Shown piece after piece: positions 41,027-53,228 of a DNA stretch of 64,000 bases (positions within the stretch are counted from its first letter, which is position 1; each line of letters starts with the position of its first letter). Both the position numbers and the translations under genes were made by a program. The notes beneath the pieces are model-generated. The model had not been told where the DNA came from. It saw only the letters and a list, made by a program, of their open reading frames with translations, and ran no database searches. Source of the stretch: Kluyvera sichuanensis (GTDB lineage: Bacteria > Pseudomonadota > Gammaproteobacteria > Enterobacterales > Enterobacteriaceae); contig NZ_JABBJF010000004.1 in NCBI RefSeq assembly GCF_014218705.1, forward strand, positions 124,001-188,000, in the 5' to 3' direction.

Positions 41027-42874
41027 TCAGATTGACAGCTTTTTGACGCGCTTGCCGCCATACAACAGGTTTACGATGGCACGCGTACCGACAATCGCGG
41101 TAAACATCGACGTTGCCACACCGATACCGGTAGTAATCGCGAACCCTTTAATTGCCCCGGTGCCGACTGCATACAGGATCAGGACTTTAATCAGCGTCGT
41201 AATGTTCGCATCGAAGATGGAACTGAACGCGCCGGCATAGCCCTCGTTGATTGCCTGTTGTACCGAACGTCCGTTACTCAGTTCTTCTTTAATACGTTCG
41301 TTGATCAGTACGTTAGCATCGACCGCGACCGCAAGGGTTAACACAATCCCCGCGATACCCGGCATACTCAACGTCGCGCCCGGCAGCAGTGACATGATAC
41401 CGACGATCAGTACCAGGTTAGCCAGCAGTGCGCTTGTCGCGATCAGACCGAACTTCTTATAGAAGAAGAGCATGAACAGGATAGAGACCACCAGACCGGC
41501 CAGACACGCTTCCAGACCTTGCTTGATGTTCTGCATACCCAGGGTTGGGCCGATAGTACGTTCTTCAACAATCTGAATCGGTGCAATCAGCGCACCGGCA
41601 CGCAGCAGCAGAGAGAGCTGACGCGCTTCATTCGGGTTGCTGATACCGGTAATACGGAAGCTGTTGCCCAGACGAGACTGGATGTTGGCAATGTTAATCA
41701 CCTCTTCCTGTTTCACCAGAATAGCGCGACCGTTAGCGTCTTTCTTACCGCTGTCTTTGTACTCCACGAACAGGGTCGCCATCGGCTTACCGATGTTGTC
41801 CTTAGTGAAGTTAGACATGATGTTACCACCCGCGCTATCGAGCGAGATGTTAACCTGCGGCTGGTTGTACTCATCCTGGCTTGAAGTGGAGTCGGTGATA
41901 TGGTCACCGGTCAGAATCACGCGCTTGTACAGCACAACTGGCTGACCTTCACGGGTATCTTTCACTTCGGAGTCGCCCGGCACGCGGCCAGAGGCAGCCG
42001 CAGCCTGGTCAACGTTGGTGTTTACCAGACGGAATTCCAGGGTCGCAGTCGCACCCAGAATCTCTTTCGCACGCGCGGTGTCCTGAATACCTGGCAGTTC
42101 AACCACGATGCGGTCAGCACCCTGACGCTGAACCACTGGCTCAGCAACGCCCAGTTGGTTAACACGGTTACGCAGAATGTTGATGTTCTGCTGAACCGCA
42201 TATTCGCGGGCTTCGCTCAGGCGAGCATCGGTCATCACCGCACGCAGCGCAGTGCTACCCTGGCTGGAAATCACCAGATCCTGATGGCGCTTGCTCAGAT
42301 AAGAGATCGCTTCATCACGCGCATTGCTATCACGGAAAGTGATGCTCAGACCGTAGTTGTCTTCTTTGCGAACGGTAGTATAAGGAATGCCTTTTTCACG
42401 CAGGTCACTGCGCAGGCTATCGATATTTTGCTCCTGGAGTTTGCCCAGCGCAGTGTCCATATCCACTTCCATCAGGAAGTGCACACCACCACGCAGGTCA
42501 AGACCGAGCTTCATTGGCTCTGCGTTAATCGCAGCCAGCCAGCGCGGTGTTGCCGGAGCAAGGTTAAGCGCCACGACGTATTTGTCACCCAGCACGTTTA
42601 CCAGCGCTTCACGCGCACGCAGCTGGATGTCGGTGGTGTCGAAGCGCGCAAGAATAGCGCCCTCTTCCAGTGCCACAGACTTAGCGGTAATTTTTTCTTC
42701 TTGTAACGTTTTCTGGACCTGGATCAGCGTTTGCTCACTGGCGGCGACGCCGCGCACGCCAGTGATTTGAACGGCCGGATCCTCACCATACAGGTTGGGA
42801 AGCGCATACAGCAGACCGACGACAATAACGACGATCAGCATGACATACTTCCACAAAGGATAACGGTTTAACAC
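41027..42874 (-). CDS. secD: Protein translocase subunit SecD
   Basis: 615 residues as in E. coli. One N-terminal helix, a large periplasmic P1 domain (about 30-450) and five C-terminal helices with the motif [14 protein letters not shown] and the conserved [15 protein letters not shown]. Forms SecDF-YajC with the neighbouring gene products. 27 bp after yajC. Confidence 0.97.
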   Translation of the reverse strand: MLNRYPLWKYVMLIVVIVVGLLYALPNLYGEDPAVQITGVRGVAASEQTLIQVQKTLQEEKITAKSVALEEGAILARFDTTDIQLRAREALVNVLGDKYVVALNLAPATPRWLAAINAEPMKLGLDLRGGVHFLMEVDMDTALGKLQEQNIDSLRSDLREKGIPYTTVRKEDNYGLSITFRDSNARDEAISYLSKRHQDLVISSQGSTALRAVMTDARLSEAREYAVQQNINILRNRVNQLGVAEPVVQRQGADRIVVELPGIQDTARAKEILGATATLEFRLVNTNVDQAAAASGRVPGDSEVKDTREGQPVVLYKRVILTGDHITDSTSSQDEYNQPQVNISLDSAGGNIMSNFTKDNIGKPMATLFVEYKDSGKKDANGRAILVKQEEVINIANIQSRLGNSFRITGISNPNEARQLSLLLRAGALIAPIQIVEERTIGPTLGMQNIKQGLEACLAGLVVSILFMLFFYKKFGLIATSALLANLVLIVGIMSLLPGATLSMPGIAGIVLTLAVAVDANVLINERIKEELSNGRSVQQAINEGYAGAFSSIFDANITTLIKVLILYAVGTGAIKGFAITTGIGVATSMFTAIVGTRAIVNLLYGGKRVKKLSI

Positions 42875-42901
42875 GGCAGTTCCCTTTGGGAAAACGAAAT
42901 A

Positions 42902-43234
42902 TTACAGCGCCTTCATGGTGCCTTTCGGCAGAACGGCAGCTACGAAGTCACGTTTGATAACCACTTCAGTGGTGTCGTTCAGTGCGATAGCAATGTAGCC
43001 AGTTTCCGCTACTTTGGTCACACGACCCACCAGGCCACCGTTCGTCAGCACTTCATCGCCTTTCGCGATGGAGCTCATCAGGTTTTTATGCTCTTTGGTA
43101 CGTTTTTGCTGTGGACGCAGGATCATGAAATAGAAGATCAGGCCGAAAACCACCAGCATCAGAATCAGAGACATCGGGCTGCCCTGCGATGGAGCCCCGG
43201 TTGCTGCTACCGCATCAGAAATAAAAAAGCTCAT
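42902..43234 (-). CDS. yajC: Sec translocon accessory subunit YajC
   Basis: 110-residue single-pass membrane protein with one helix (MSLILMLVVFGLIFYFMIL) and a cytosolic basic tail RPQQKRTKEHKN. Binds SecDF. Between tgt and secD, 22 bp from tgt. Confidence 0.97.
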   Translation of the reverse strand: MSFFISDAVAATGAPSQGSPMSLILMLVVFGLIFYFMILRPQQKRTKEHKNLMSSIAKGDEVLTNGGLVGRVTKVAETGYIAIALNDTTEVVIKRDFVAAVLPKGTMKAL

Positions 43235-43256
43235 TCAAATTCCCTCATTATTAAAA

Positions 43257-45508
<2,252 letters not shown>

Positions 45509-45599
45509 GACTGTGACTCTGGGCTTAATAATGAGGCGGGTAGTCTAGTGCCGGGGAGACATCCCTGCAACCCTTACCCCTCCGGATAAACGTTTAACA

Positions 45600-46181
45600 A
45601 TGAATTTTCTCGCTCACCTGCATCTCGCGCACCTGGCCAATAGCTCGCTATCGGGAAACCTGCTGGCAGATTTTGTTCGCGGTAACCCGCAGCAGGATTA
45701 CCCGGCCGACATCGTTGACGGCATCTATATGCATCGCCGCATTGACGTGATGACCGATAATTTGCCGCAGGTAAAAGAAGCGCGCGAATGGTTCCGTCCC
45801 GAAACGCGCCGCGTCGCACCGATTACCCTCGACGTCATGTGGGACCATTTCCTTTCGCGCCACTGGGCACAAATCTCGCCGGAGATAGCCCTGCCCGAGT
45901 TTACCCGCTACGCCCGTGCCGAAGTCACCACGATCCTTCCGGACGCGCCAGAACGCTTTCTGACGCTGAACGAACATCTGTGGTCTGAACGCTGGCTGGA
46001 GCGCTACGGTGAGATGGACTTTATCCAGCGGGTGCTGAACGGGATGGCCAGCCGTCGCCCGAAGCTCGATGCGCTGCGCGATTCATGGCATGACCTCGAC
46101 GCGCACTATGATGCGCTGGAAACGCGTTTCTGGCAGTTCTATCCGCAGATGATGGCACAGGCGAAAAACAAAGCGCTGTAG
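45600..46181 (+). CDS. acpH: Acyl carrier protein phosphodiesterase
   Basis: 193-residue enzyme (yajB) that removes the 4'-phosphopantetheine arm from ACP. HD-like helical fold; the family start [20 protein letters not shown] and the segment [14 protein letters not shown] are clear. Monocistronic, divergent from queA. Confidence 0.96.
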   Translation: MNFLAHLHLAHLANSSLSGNLLADFVRGNPQQDYPADIVDGIYMHRRIDVMTDNLPQVKEAREWFRPETRRVAPITLDVMWDHFLSRHWAQISPEIALPEFTRYARAEVTTILPDAPERFLTLNEHLWSERWLERYGEMDFIQRVLNGMASRRPKLDALRDSWHDLDAHYDALETRFWQFYPQMMAQAKNKAL

Positions 46182-46237
46182 GGCTTGCATCGGGCCACGG
46201 AACGGCTATGCTTATTCCTTTGGTAAAATAATAATTG

Positions 46238-46274
46238 ATAGGTGAATCCTATCTTATTAATCGTCATAGTCTTT
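46238..46274. promoter_or_regulatory. Candidate OxyR binding site of the peroxiredoxin gene
   Basis: ATAGGTGAATCCTAT (46238-46252) and, after 7 bp, ATCGTCATAGTCTTT (46260-46274) follow the OxyR pattern of two ATAGnTnnnAnCTAT motifs separated by 7 bp. The first is nearly perfect, the second weaker. It ends directly before the -35 element, as OxyR sites do. Confidence 0.55.
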
Positions 46275-46303
46275 TTGTGTTCCCCGCTTACCCTCCCTAT
46301 ACT
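46275..46303 (+). promoter_or_regulatory. Promoter of the peroxiredoxin gene
   Basis: TTGTGT (46275-46280), a 17-bp spacer and TATACT (46298-46303), about 50 bp before the ATG. Confidence 0.6.
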
Positions 46304-46350
46304 GGCCCGCGTTGCGTTCCATTAACCTTATAAATTCAAAGGAGAACCCC

Positions 46351-46953
46351 ATGGTTCTGGTTACTCGTCAAGCGCCTGACTTCACCGCAGCAGCGGTACT
46401 GGGCAACGGTGAAATCGTTGAGAAATTCAATTTCAAACAGCACACCCAGGGTAAAGCCACCGTTCTGTTCTTCTGGCCGATGGACTTCACCTTCGTCTGC
46501 CCGTCCGAGCTGATTGCCTTCGACAAACGTTACGAAGAGTTCCAGAAGCGCGGCGTTGAAGTGGTTGGCGTCTCTTTTGACTCCGAATTCGTTCACAACG
46601 CATGGCGTAACACCCCTGTCGACAAAGGCGGCATCGGTGCAGTGAAATACGCAATGGTTGCCGACGTTAAGCGTGAAATTCAGAAAGCTTACGGCATCGA
46701 ACACCCAGACGAAGGCGTTGCGCTGCGCGGCTCCTTCCTGATCGACGCTAACGGCGTGGTTCGCCACCAGGTGGTTAACGACCTGCCGCTGGGCCGTAAC
46801 ATCGACGAAATGCTGCGTATGGTTGATGCGCTGCAGTTCCACGAGCAGCACGGCGAAGTGTGCCCGGCGCAGTGGGAAAAAGGGAAAGAAGGCATGAACG
46901 CGTCTCCAGACGGCGTTGCTAAGTACCTGAGCGAGAACGTTTCTAGCCTGTAA
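46351..46953 (+). CDS. 2-Cys peroxiredoxin (AhpC/TSA family, TsaA-like)
   Basis: 200-residue thiol peroxidase that reduces H2O2 and organic peroxides. Peroxidatic Cys50 in DFTFVCPSEL, resolving Cys in HGEVCPAQW near 170. Very like the Salmonella TsaA protein found beside acpH; absent from this place in E. coli K-12. I use the ATG at 46351 with AAGGAGA upstream, not an ATG 13 codons earlier. It stands alone between acpH and a terminator, with a promoter and an OxyR-like site. Confidence 0.95.
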   Translation: MVLVTRQAPDFTAAAVLGNGEIVEKFNFKQHTQGKATVLFFWPMDFTFVCPSELIAFDKRYEEFQKRGVEVVGVSFDSEFVHNAWRNTPVDKGGIGAVKYAMVADVKREIQKAYGIEHPDEGVALRGSFLIDANGVVRHQVVNDLPLGRNIDEMLRMVDALQFHEQHGEVCPAQWEKGKEGMNASPDGVAKYLSENVSSL

Positions 46954-46970
46954 TCGGCTGACGTTTCGTC

Positions 46971-47003
46971 AAAAAAAGGCTCGCATTGCGCGAGCCTTTT
47001 TTG
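46971..47003 (+). terminator. Peroxiredoxin gene terminator
   Basis: AAAAAAAGGCTCGC...GCGAGCCTTTTTTG hairpin 18 bp after the stop. With A-runs and T-runs on both sides it also serves the convergent amidohydrolase gene. Confidence 0.9.
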
Positions 47004-47028
47004 TTTCCCCGGCGTCAGCGGTGCCGTT

Positions 47029-48897
47029 TTAGAACGAGAAGCAAGAACAGCCAAGCGCACCCCAGAAGGCACGATCGTCAGATACCGGAATACCAGACTG
47101 ACGCGCAATGTCATGCTGATGCCCGTGTACGCCGCAGCTGCCGCAGCACTGGTGCATCTGAACCACCGCGCCGATATGCTCAGAACCCGGAGGCGCGGAG
47201 CGATAGTGGCCCGGTACTTTCACCACTGGCGACCAATCCGGCACCACCGGAATCGACGGCGGGGCGATCGGCGTGAAGTGCCCGGCAGCGTAGACCACGC
47301 GGCCATCGACAATCGTCATCACCGACTCAATGCCTTTGATCTCTTCTTCCGGCACGCTGAAGTAGTCCTTCGACAACGCCACCAGATCCGCCAGTTGCCC
47401 GGCAGCAATACGGCCTTTTTTGCCCTGCTCGCTGGAGAACCAGGCGCTACCCGCGGTCCACAGTTCCAGCGCGACATCGCGCGGCAGACGGTTTTCATCG
47501 TCATACATCGCCATACCGCCGACAGTGCGCCCGGAAACCAGCCAGTAGAGCGCCGTCCACGGGTTGTAGCTTGCCACGCGGGTGGCGTCCGTCCCCAGGC
47601 CAACAGGAACGCCCATCTCCAGCATTTTTGCCACCGGCGGCGTGTGTTTCACCGCGTCTTTGCCGTAGCGATCGACAAAGTATTCCCCCTGGAAGGCCAT
47701 ACGGTGCTGCACCGCAATCCCGCCGCCCAGCGCCTTCACACGCTCAATATTGCGCTCGGTGATGGTCTCTGCGTGGTCAAAGAACCAATGAAGGCCATTA
47801 AACGGAATATCACGGTTAACCTTCTCGAACACGTCCAGCATGCGGCTGATTGATTCATCGTAAGTGGCGTGCAGACGGAACGGCCAGCGATGTTCGACCA
47901 GGTGACGGACGACGCGTTCAAGCTCATCTTCCATCCCCGGTGGCAGATCCGGACGCGGCTGCAGGAAATCTTCAAAGTCGGCCGCCGAGAAGACCAGCAT
48001 CTCGCCCGCGCCGTTGGCACGGTAGAAGTCAGTGCCCTGCCCCGGTTTCAGCATATCCGTCCAGCGTTCGAAATCCTCGACCTCCTGCTTCGGACGCTGG
48101 GTAAACAGGTTATAGGCGATGCGGATAGTCATCTGCTTATTGGCGTGCAGCTGCTCAATAATTTCGTAATCTTCCGGGTAGTTCTGGAAGCCGCCGCCCG
48201 CATCAATGGCGCTGGTCAGCCCCAGTCGGTTCAGCTCGCGCATAAACTGACGGGTGGAGTTGACCTGCATCTCCAGCGGCAGCTTCGGCCCTTTGGCCAG
48301 CGTCGCATAGAGGATCATGGCGTTAGGTTTGGCAATCAGCATCCCGGTCGGGTTGCCGTTGTTATCACGGACAATCTCGCCGCCCGCAGGAGCTGGCGTA
48401 TCTTTGGTGTAGCCCACCGCCTTCAGCGCGGCGCGGTTGAGCAGCGCGCGATCGTAGAGGTGCAGCACAAATACCGGCGTATCTGGCGCGGCGTCGTTAA
48501 GCTCCTGCAGCGTTGGCATCCGGCGTTCGGCAAACTGGAACTCGCTCCAGCCGCCCACCACGCGCACCCACTGCGGCGACGGCGTACGGTCGGCCTGCTC
48601 TTTGAGCATGCGTAGTGCATCCGCCAGCGACGGTACGCCTTCCCAGCGCAGCTCCAGGTTGTAGTTCAGCCCACCGCGAATCAGGTGCAGGTGTGAATCG
48701 TTAAGGCCAGGGATCACCGTGTGACCATGCAGGTCGACAATCTGCGTGCCTTCGCCCGCCCAGGACATCATCTGCGCGTCGCTGCCGACGGCCAGAATTT
48801 TGCCGTCGGCAATGGCCACCGCGTCCACGAGCGGCTGTTGCGGGTCAAGCGTGTGAATCTGCCCCTGGGTTAAAATCAGGGTAGCGGTTTGTGACAT
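47029..48897 (-). CDS. YtcJ-like metal-dependent amidohydrolase with Cys-rich C-terminus
   Basis: 622 residues of the amidohydrolase superfamily (YtcJ type). The first metal motif is DSHLHL (His69, His71); later ligands are likely in RLHATYDES, FFDHAETI and GLGTDATRV. The last 40 residues are unusual: Cys584, Cys585 and Cys588, then His591, His593 and His595, then Cys617 and Cys619, which could hold a metal or a disulfide. Substrate unknown; YtcJ relatives hydrolyse amides or cyclic amides. I use the ATG at 48897 (MSQTATLILTQG). 20 bp after the ABM gene, so in one operon with it and the isochorismatase-like gene. Confidence 0.88.
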   Translation of the reverse strand: MSQTATLILTQGQIHTLDPQQPLVDAVAIADGKILAVGSDAQMMSWAGEGTQIVDLHGHTVIPGLNDSHLHLIRGGLNYNLELRWEGVPSLADALRMLKEQADRTPSPQWVRVVGGWSEFQFAERRMPTLQELNDAAPDTPVFVLHLYDRALLNRAALKAVGYTKDTPAPAGGEIVRDNNGNPTGMLIAKPNAMILYATLAKGPKLPLEMQVNSTRQFMRELNRLGLTSAIDAGGGFQNYPEDYEIIEQLHANKQMTIRIAYNLFTQRPKQEVEDFERWTDMLKPGQGTDFYRANGAGEMLVFSAADFEDFLQPRPDLPPGMEDELERVVRHLVEHRWPFRLHATYDESISRMLDVFEKVNRDIPFNGLHWFFDHAETITERNIERVKALGGGIAVQHRMAFQGEYFVDRYGKDAVKHTPPVAKMLEMGVPVGLGTDATRVASYNPWTALYWLVSGRTVGGMAMYDDENRLPRDVALELWTAGSAWFSSEQGKKGRIAAGQLADLVALSKDYFSVPEEEIKGIESVMTIVDGRVVYAAGHFTPIAPPSIPVVPDWSPVVKVPGHYRSAPPGSEHIGAVVQMHQCCGSCGVHGHQHDIARQSGIPVSDDRAFWGALGCSCFSF

Positions 48898-48917
48898 AGC
48901 GTTCTCCTCGCGTCGGT

Positions 48918-49460
48918 TCAGGCTTTTTTCAGCCAACCGGCAAACAGGCGGGTCACGATGGGCATCCAGAACCAGACCACCAGCGCGACCACACAGGCAT
49001 CATTGATAAAATGCAGCGACAGGGTTCCCTTTAACGACGGCAGCAGCATGCCGGTAATCGCGGGCACCAGATTGGTACTGGGGAAAATCACCAGCAGCGT
49101 TATCAGAAACTGTTTCCAGCGCTTCGGCTGACGGACGTTGGCGGCGGGCGGGGTAAACCAGAAGGCGGCTTCAGTGCGCACTTCGGTACGGTCGCCCTCT
49201 CCGAGCACCGGGGCAATCTCCTCAACCAGCTTGCGCCGCACGTCAGACTGGGTCCAGCCATAAAGGTGTTCGATGGTGTCGAAGCGGATGATGATATTCC
49301 AGGCCGTTTGCCCATCGACCGGGCGAATAACGTTGGCCCCCAGATGGCCCGGATAGTTAGCGGCGATAGGCATAATCTCGCCCAGCCAGGCTTCATACTG
49401 CGCAACGTGTTCGGGGCGAATAGCGTGGGTAATGACCAGCGTGACATGCTTTTGCGTCAT
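48918..49460 (-). CDS. ABM-domain protein with C-terminal membrane segments
   Basis: 180 residues. An antibiotic-biosynthesis-monooxygenase-type ferredoxin fold (about 1-105; VTLVITHAIRPEHVAQYEAW, HLGANVIRPVDGQTAWNIII) is followed by two hydrophobic helices (FLITLLVIFPSTNLVPAI and ACVVALVVWFWMPIV). This ties a small enzyme-like domain to the inner membrane. Function unknown. I use the ATG at 49460 (MTQKHVTLV) with AGGAACC upstream. Middle gene of the three-gene operon. Confidence 0.85.
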   Translation of the reverse strand: MTQKHVTLVITHAIRPEHVAQYEAWLGEIMPIAANYPGHLGANVIRPVDGQTAWNIIIRFDTIEHLYGWTQSDVRRKLVEEIAPVLGEGDRTEVRTEAAFWFTPPAANVRQPKRWKQFLITLLVIFPSTNLVPAITGMLLPSLKGTLSLHFINDACVVALVVWFWMPIVTRLFAGWLKKA

Positions 49461-49520
49461 GACGATAGGTTCCTTGCGCTTGCAAACCGGCGGGGTCATC
49501 GCCCCACCGGATCTCAGGCC

Positions 49521-50162
49521 TTAAGCTTTGCGCTCAGGCGCGCCATGCACCATGGTGTAGGCGTAATCCACGCCCATCCCATAGGCGCCGCTGTGTTCAC
49601 GCACCAGATCCATCACCGCGTCGTAGGTCTCTTTACGCGACCAGTCACGCTGGTACTCCAGCAGCACCTGCTGCCAGGTCACCGGCACCGCACCGGCCTG
49701 TACCATGCGGTCGATAGAACGTTCGTGGGCATCCACGGAGGTGCCACCAGAGGTATCGGTCACCACGTAAACCTCATAGCCCGCTTCCAGCGCCATCAGC
49801 GCCGGGAAGGTCAGGCAGACTTCGGTCCACAGCGCGGAGATAATCAGTTTTTTGCGTCCGGTCGCTTCCACCGCTTTCACAAAAGCTGCGTCTTCCCAGG
49901 AGTTCATTGAAGTACGTTCGATAGGCTTAACGTCAGGGTGAACGGCGAGTAATTCTGGCCAGATATAACCGCTAAAACTTTTCGTTTCGACGGAGGTATA
50001 AATGACCGGAACATTAAATATTTTCCCGGCTTTCGCTAACGCTACGGTATTATTTTTTAATGTCTGGCGATCAATATTCGCCACGCCAAATGACATTTGT
50101 GGCTGATGGTCAATAAAAATAAGCGCAGAGTTCTTAGGGTCAATCAGTTCCCGGATAGACAT
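49521..50162 (-). CDS. Isochorismatase-like hydrolase (YcaC type)
   Basis: 213-residue cysteine hydrolase of the isochorismatase superfamily. The nucleophile Cys116 in TEVCLTFPAL, Asp18 in FIDHQ and a basic residue near Arg83 match the Asp-Lys/Arg-Cys triad of YcaC-like enzymes. Substrate unknown; relatives hydrolyse amides. First gene of the operon running into the ABM and amidohydrolase genes; two hydrolases in one unit suggest stepwise amide breakdown. Divergent from the LysR gene. Confidence 0.88.
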   Translation of the reverse strand: MSIRELIDPKNSALIFIDHQPQMSFGVANIDRQTLKNNTVALAKAGKIFNVPVIYTSVETKSFSGYIWPELLAVHPDVKPIERTSMNSWEDAAFVKAVEATGRKKLIISALWTEVCLTFPALMALEAGYEVYVVTDTSGGTSVDAHERSIDRMVQAGAVPVTWQQVLLEYQRDWSRKETYDAVMDLVREHSGAYGMGVDYAYTMVHGAPERKA

Positions 50163-50413
50163 AACACACCTTCTTAATCAATAAGTTAAAAGGCAACGGT
50201 CTTAAACTGCCGTCAGCAGCAGGATCCTGAATCAGAAAGCTTGTTGAGTATAGCGGGAAATTTCTAACGAGTTATTAAAGAAAACTTACCATCTTGTGAC
50301 GGTAATAAATCAGCATCAAAAAAATGCGATGCTTATATCTAATTTATTCACTGGCTTTGTTTTTCACTATTCGTTACAACGTAGTGGTTTAATTTTCAGG
50401 ATATTTTCCCATT
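50163..50413. promoter_or_regulatory. Divergent control region of the LysR gene and the hydrolase operon
   Basis: 251-bp AT-rich gap between the divergent starts. TTACC (50286-50290) and GGTAA (50301-50305) form an inverted repeat across 10 bp near the middle, a candidate LysR site. No further motif could be assigned. Confidence 0.4.
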
Positions 50414-51316
50414 ATGCGAATCAATCTGGACGTACTGCTTATTCTTGATGCTCTTGAGAAACACGGAACCTTTGCCGCCGCCGCCGATTCGCTGTTTAAA
50501 ACGCCAGCCGCACTTAGCTATATGATTCAAAAGCTGGAAAGCGACCTGAACATTACCCTGCTTGACCGCTCCGGGCATCGGGCAAAATTTACCGATACCG
50601 GGCGTATGATGCTGGAAAAGGGCCGTCTGCTGCTCAATGCGGCAAAAGATCTCGAAAAACAGGCGATACAGCTAACTTCTGGCTGGGAAAAAGAGCTGGC
50701 GATTGCGCTGGACGACTCATTTCCCTTTGCTGCGCTATTGCCGACGATCGACGCATTTTATGCACTGAATAAACAGACGCGCCTTAACTTTACTCACCAC
50801 ACGCTGGCGGGTTCCTGGGAAGAACTGACCCATAACGGCGCGGATATTATCCTCGGCGCAATTAACGAACCGCCCACCTCGGCTGCCTGGTCATATCGTA
50901 TGCTCGGCACGCTGGATAACGTGTTTGTCGTCGCCCCAAATCACCCTCTGGCGACCGCCTCAGAGGGCTTAACCAACGAGCAGCTCTGTTTACATCGCGC
51001 GGTGGTGATAAGCGATAGCGCGCGGGTATGCCACCCCTTGCAGACCAACCTGATGGATGAACAGCCGCAGATTCGCGTCGACGATTTTCACAGCAAGGTG
51101 ACGCTGCTTCGTGCCGGTATGGGCTGCGGGTTCCTCCCCCGCCATATTGCCAGTCCGTGGCTGGCAGCAGGAGAACTGGTGGAGAAAACGGTAAACTCGT
51201 TTCGCCAGAAAGATGTCGCCTATATCGCCTGGCGCAACGGCAGCGACGGGCTCGCTCAGCGCTGGTGGCGTGAAACCCTGCTCGCCAGCGCTGAGATTCG
51301 CCGTCTCTATCAGTGA
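50414..51316 (+). CDS. LysR-family transcriptional regulator
   Basis: 300 residues. N-terminal winged HTH ([29 protein letters not shown], split here only by the known helix-turn; residues 6-35) and a periplasmic-binding-protein-like effector domain (about 90-300). Divergent from the isochorismatase-amidohydrolase operon, so most likely its activator. The ATG at 50414 has only a weak ribosome site. Its 3' end overlaps the convergent malZ end by 7 bp, with no terminator between. Confidence 0.9.
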   Translation: MRINLDVLLILDALEKHGTFAAAADSLFKTPAALSYMIQKLESDLNITLLDRSGHRAKFTDTGRMMLEKGRLLLNAAKDLEKQAIQLTSGWEKELAIALDDSFPFAALLPTIDAFYALNKQTRLNFTHHTLAGSWEELTHNGADIILGAINEPPTSAAWSYRMLGTLDNVFVVAPNHPLATASEGLTNEQLCLHRAVVISDSARVCHPLQTNLMDEQPQIRVDDFHSKVTLLRAGMGCGFLPRHIASPWLAAGELVEKTVNSFRQKDVAYIAWRNGSDGLAQRWWRETLLASAEIRRLYQ

Positions 51317-53130
51317 CCGATCCACACCGACGCGGAGACAGCCGGTAGCGTCAGGTCCATGCCCTCAAGCTGCGCATCGCCCTCCCGGCGCTGCCAGCGG
51401 GCCACGTGCAGCAACGGAGAGTCCGCTAACGTGATGTCGCAGGCTTCCCCGCGATTAATCCCAACCAGCACGCGCTCCGCGCCAAGTACGCGCAGGAACA
51501 CCACCACATCTCCCACCGCATAGAGCACCTGGCAGGCGCCAAGGCGCAGCGCAGGCGTGGCTTTACGCAGCGCCGCCAGACGCTGGTAGAGCGCTAGCAG
51601 GTTTTTATCCTGTTTATTTTCATCCCACGGGAATGGCTTACGGCAGAACGGGTCGTTATCGCCATCCAGTCCGACTTCATCACCGTAGTAAATACAAGGC
51701 ACGCCGGGCCAGCTAAACAGCCAGACCACCGCCAGCGGTAGACGCGCCACATCACGGCCGAGCAGCGATTTAAAGCGTGCCGTATCGTGGCTATCAAGCT
51801 GGTTAAACATGCGCAGCTGCTGCTGATGCGACAGCCCGGCACGGTAATCCTCCATCCACGCGATGCAGGTCTGCGCATCAATTTTCTGCGGGTCGTAGGA
51901 GATATCGGTATTGGCGAGGAAACCCCACAGCGGGAAGGTAAATCCGCGGTAGTTCATCGCCGCATCTTCCGCATCCTGCTGTAGCCACTGGCGCGCATCA
52001 CCAAAGTGTTCGCCGAGCACATAGGCATCCGGCCGCGCGGCTTTCGCCGCCTGGGTTATCGCCGCCACGTGCTTCAGGTTATTCTTCGCGCCGCCCGCTT
52101 CGCCAAGCATGTGCACCACGTCCAGCCGCCAGCCGTCCATATTCCACGGCGCTTTCAGCCAGTGACGAACAATACTGTCTTCGCCGCCGTAGATTTCGTT
52201 AATCAGCGCCTGAGACTGGTAATCGAGCTTCGGCAAGCTGGCGTAGCCCAGCCAGTCGAGCGCTTTTCCCTCCGGTGAAAAGCTGTAGTGGTCGCGCCAC
52301 GGTGAGTCCGGATGATGACAGGCTCCGCTCGCTGTGCGGTTGTGGCGGTCAAACCAGGCGTGAGTGTCACCGCTGTGGTTAAACACGCCGTCGAGGACGA
52401 GGCGCATCCCCTCACGCTGGGTGTGATGGCGCAGGCGCAGCAGCGCATCGTTACCGCCAAACTGCGGGTCAACTTCACGATAATCTTCGGTATCGTATTT
52501 ATGCACGCTGGGCGCGGTAAATACCGGGTTCAGGTACAGCGCGGTCACCCCAAGCGCTTTCAGGTAGGGCAGCTTTTCGCTGATACCGTCGAGGTCACCG
52601 CCGTAAAAGGTCGAGCCGCCCGCTTCGGCAGTAAGTGGTTCATCCCAGTCGCGCAGAACGATGTCGTGACCGGCCGCATGATGGTGGTAGACGTTGTCCT
52701 GCCGATCGCTACGATCCGGGCTACGGGCAAAACGGTCCGGGAAAATCTGATAGAAAACCTGTTCAGTCACCCACTGCGGGCCCGCATCCGGGCTATCAAA
52801 GGCGAAAAGCGCCAGCTTGGCTGGCGGAAAGGCGCTAAAGCCTGTTGGCGAAAACCACTGCTGGCGGTCATCCCACAGCAGTTTAAAGGCGTAACGACGG
52901 CGCGGTTGGCCTTCATGCAGACCAATTTCCGCGCGCCATTGTACGATATCGTGGCTCGGCGCTTTGCCACTGCGGCGCATCGGCACCGCCATCTCTTCGT
53001 TATCGACTTCCGAGCGCATCGTCACCCGCTGCGGCAGGTCATCGCCGCGAAGCCACAGCGTGATAATGAGTTTGTCCTGCTGCTGTTTAATAAAGGGAGC
53101 AACAGGAAGGTGCCAGGCGTTCAACATCAT
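51310..53130 (-). CDS. malZ: Maltodextrin glucosidase
   Basis: Cytosolic GH13 enzyme that removes glucose from the reducing end of maltodextrins. 606 residues; E. coli has 604. N-terminal starch-binding-like domain (about 1-115) and a (beta/alpha)8 barrel with nucleophile Asp in [11 protein letters not shown], acid/base Glu in [10 protein letters not shown] and Asp in [10 protein letters not shown]. Two ATGs (53130, 53127) compete as start. Upstream lie two MalT-box-like sites. Shares 7 bp with the end of the LysR gene. Confidence 0.97.
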   Translation of the reverse strand: MMLNAWHLPVAPFIKQQQDKLIITLWLRGDDLPQRVTMRSEVDNEEMAVPMRRSGKAPSHDIVQWRAEIGLHEGQPRRRYAFKLLWDDRQQWFSPTGFSAFPPAKLALFAFDSPDAGPQWVTEQVFYQIFPDRFARSPDRSDRQDNVYHHHAAGHDIVLRDWDEPLTAEAGGSTFYGGDLDGISEKLPYLKALGVTALYLNPVFTAPSVHKYDTEDYREVDPQFGGNDALLRLRHHTQREGMRLVLDGVFNHSGDTHAWFDRHNRTASGACHHPDSPWRDHYSFSPEGKALDWLGYASLPKLDYQSQALINEIYGGEDSIVRHWLKAPWNMDGWRLDVVHMLGEAGGAKNNLKHVAAITQAAKAARPDAYVLGEHFGDARQWLQQDAEDAAMNYRGFTFPLWGFLANTDISYDPQKIDAQTCIAWMEDYRAGLSHQQQLRMFNQLDSHDTARFKSLLGRDVARLPLAVVWLFSWPGVPCIYYGDEVGLDGDNDPFCRKPFPWDENKQDKNLLALYQRLAALRKATPALRLGACQVLYAVGDVVVFLRVLGAERVLVGINRGEACDITLADSPLLHVARWQRREGDAQLEGMDLTLPAVSASVWIGH

Positions 53131-53205
53131 CTATCCCCTATCCTCAAAGTGAGCCCACCTTGCCATACGACTATTGCACCCTACTCATCTTTTGTACTTT
53201 TTTGT

Positions 53206-53228
53206 AGGGAGGAGGACGGGGGCGGAGG
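53206..53228 (+). promoter_or_regulatory. Tandem MalT boxes upstream of malZ
   Basis: AGGGAGGAGG (53206-53215) and GGGGCGGAGG (53219-53228) each match the MalT box GGGGA(T/G)GAGG at 9 of 10 positions, in direct repeat with 13-bp spacing. They lie about 75-100 bp before malZ, a MalT-regulon member in E. coli. Confidence 0.6.
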
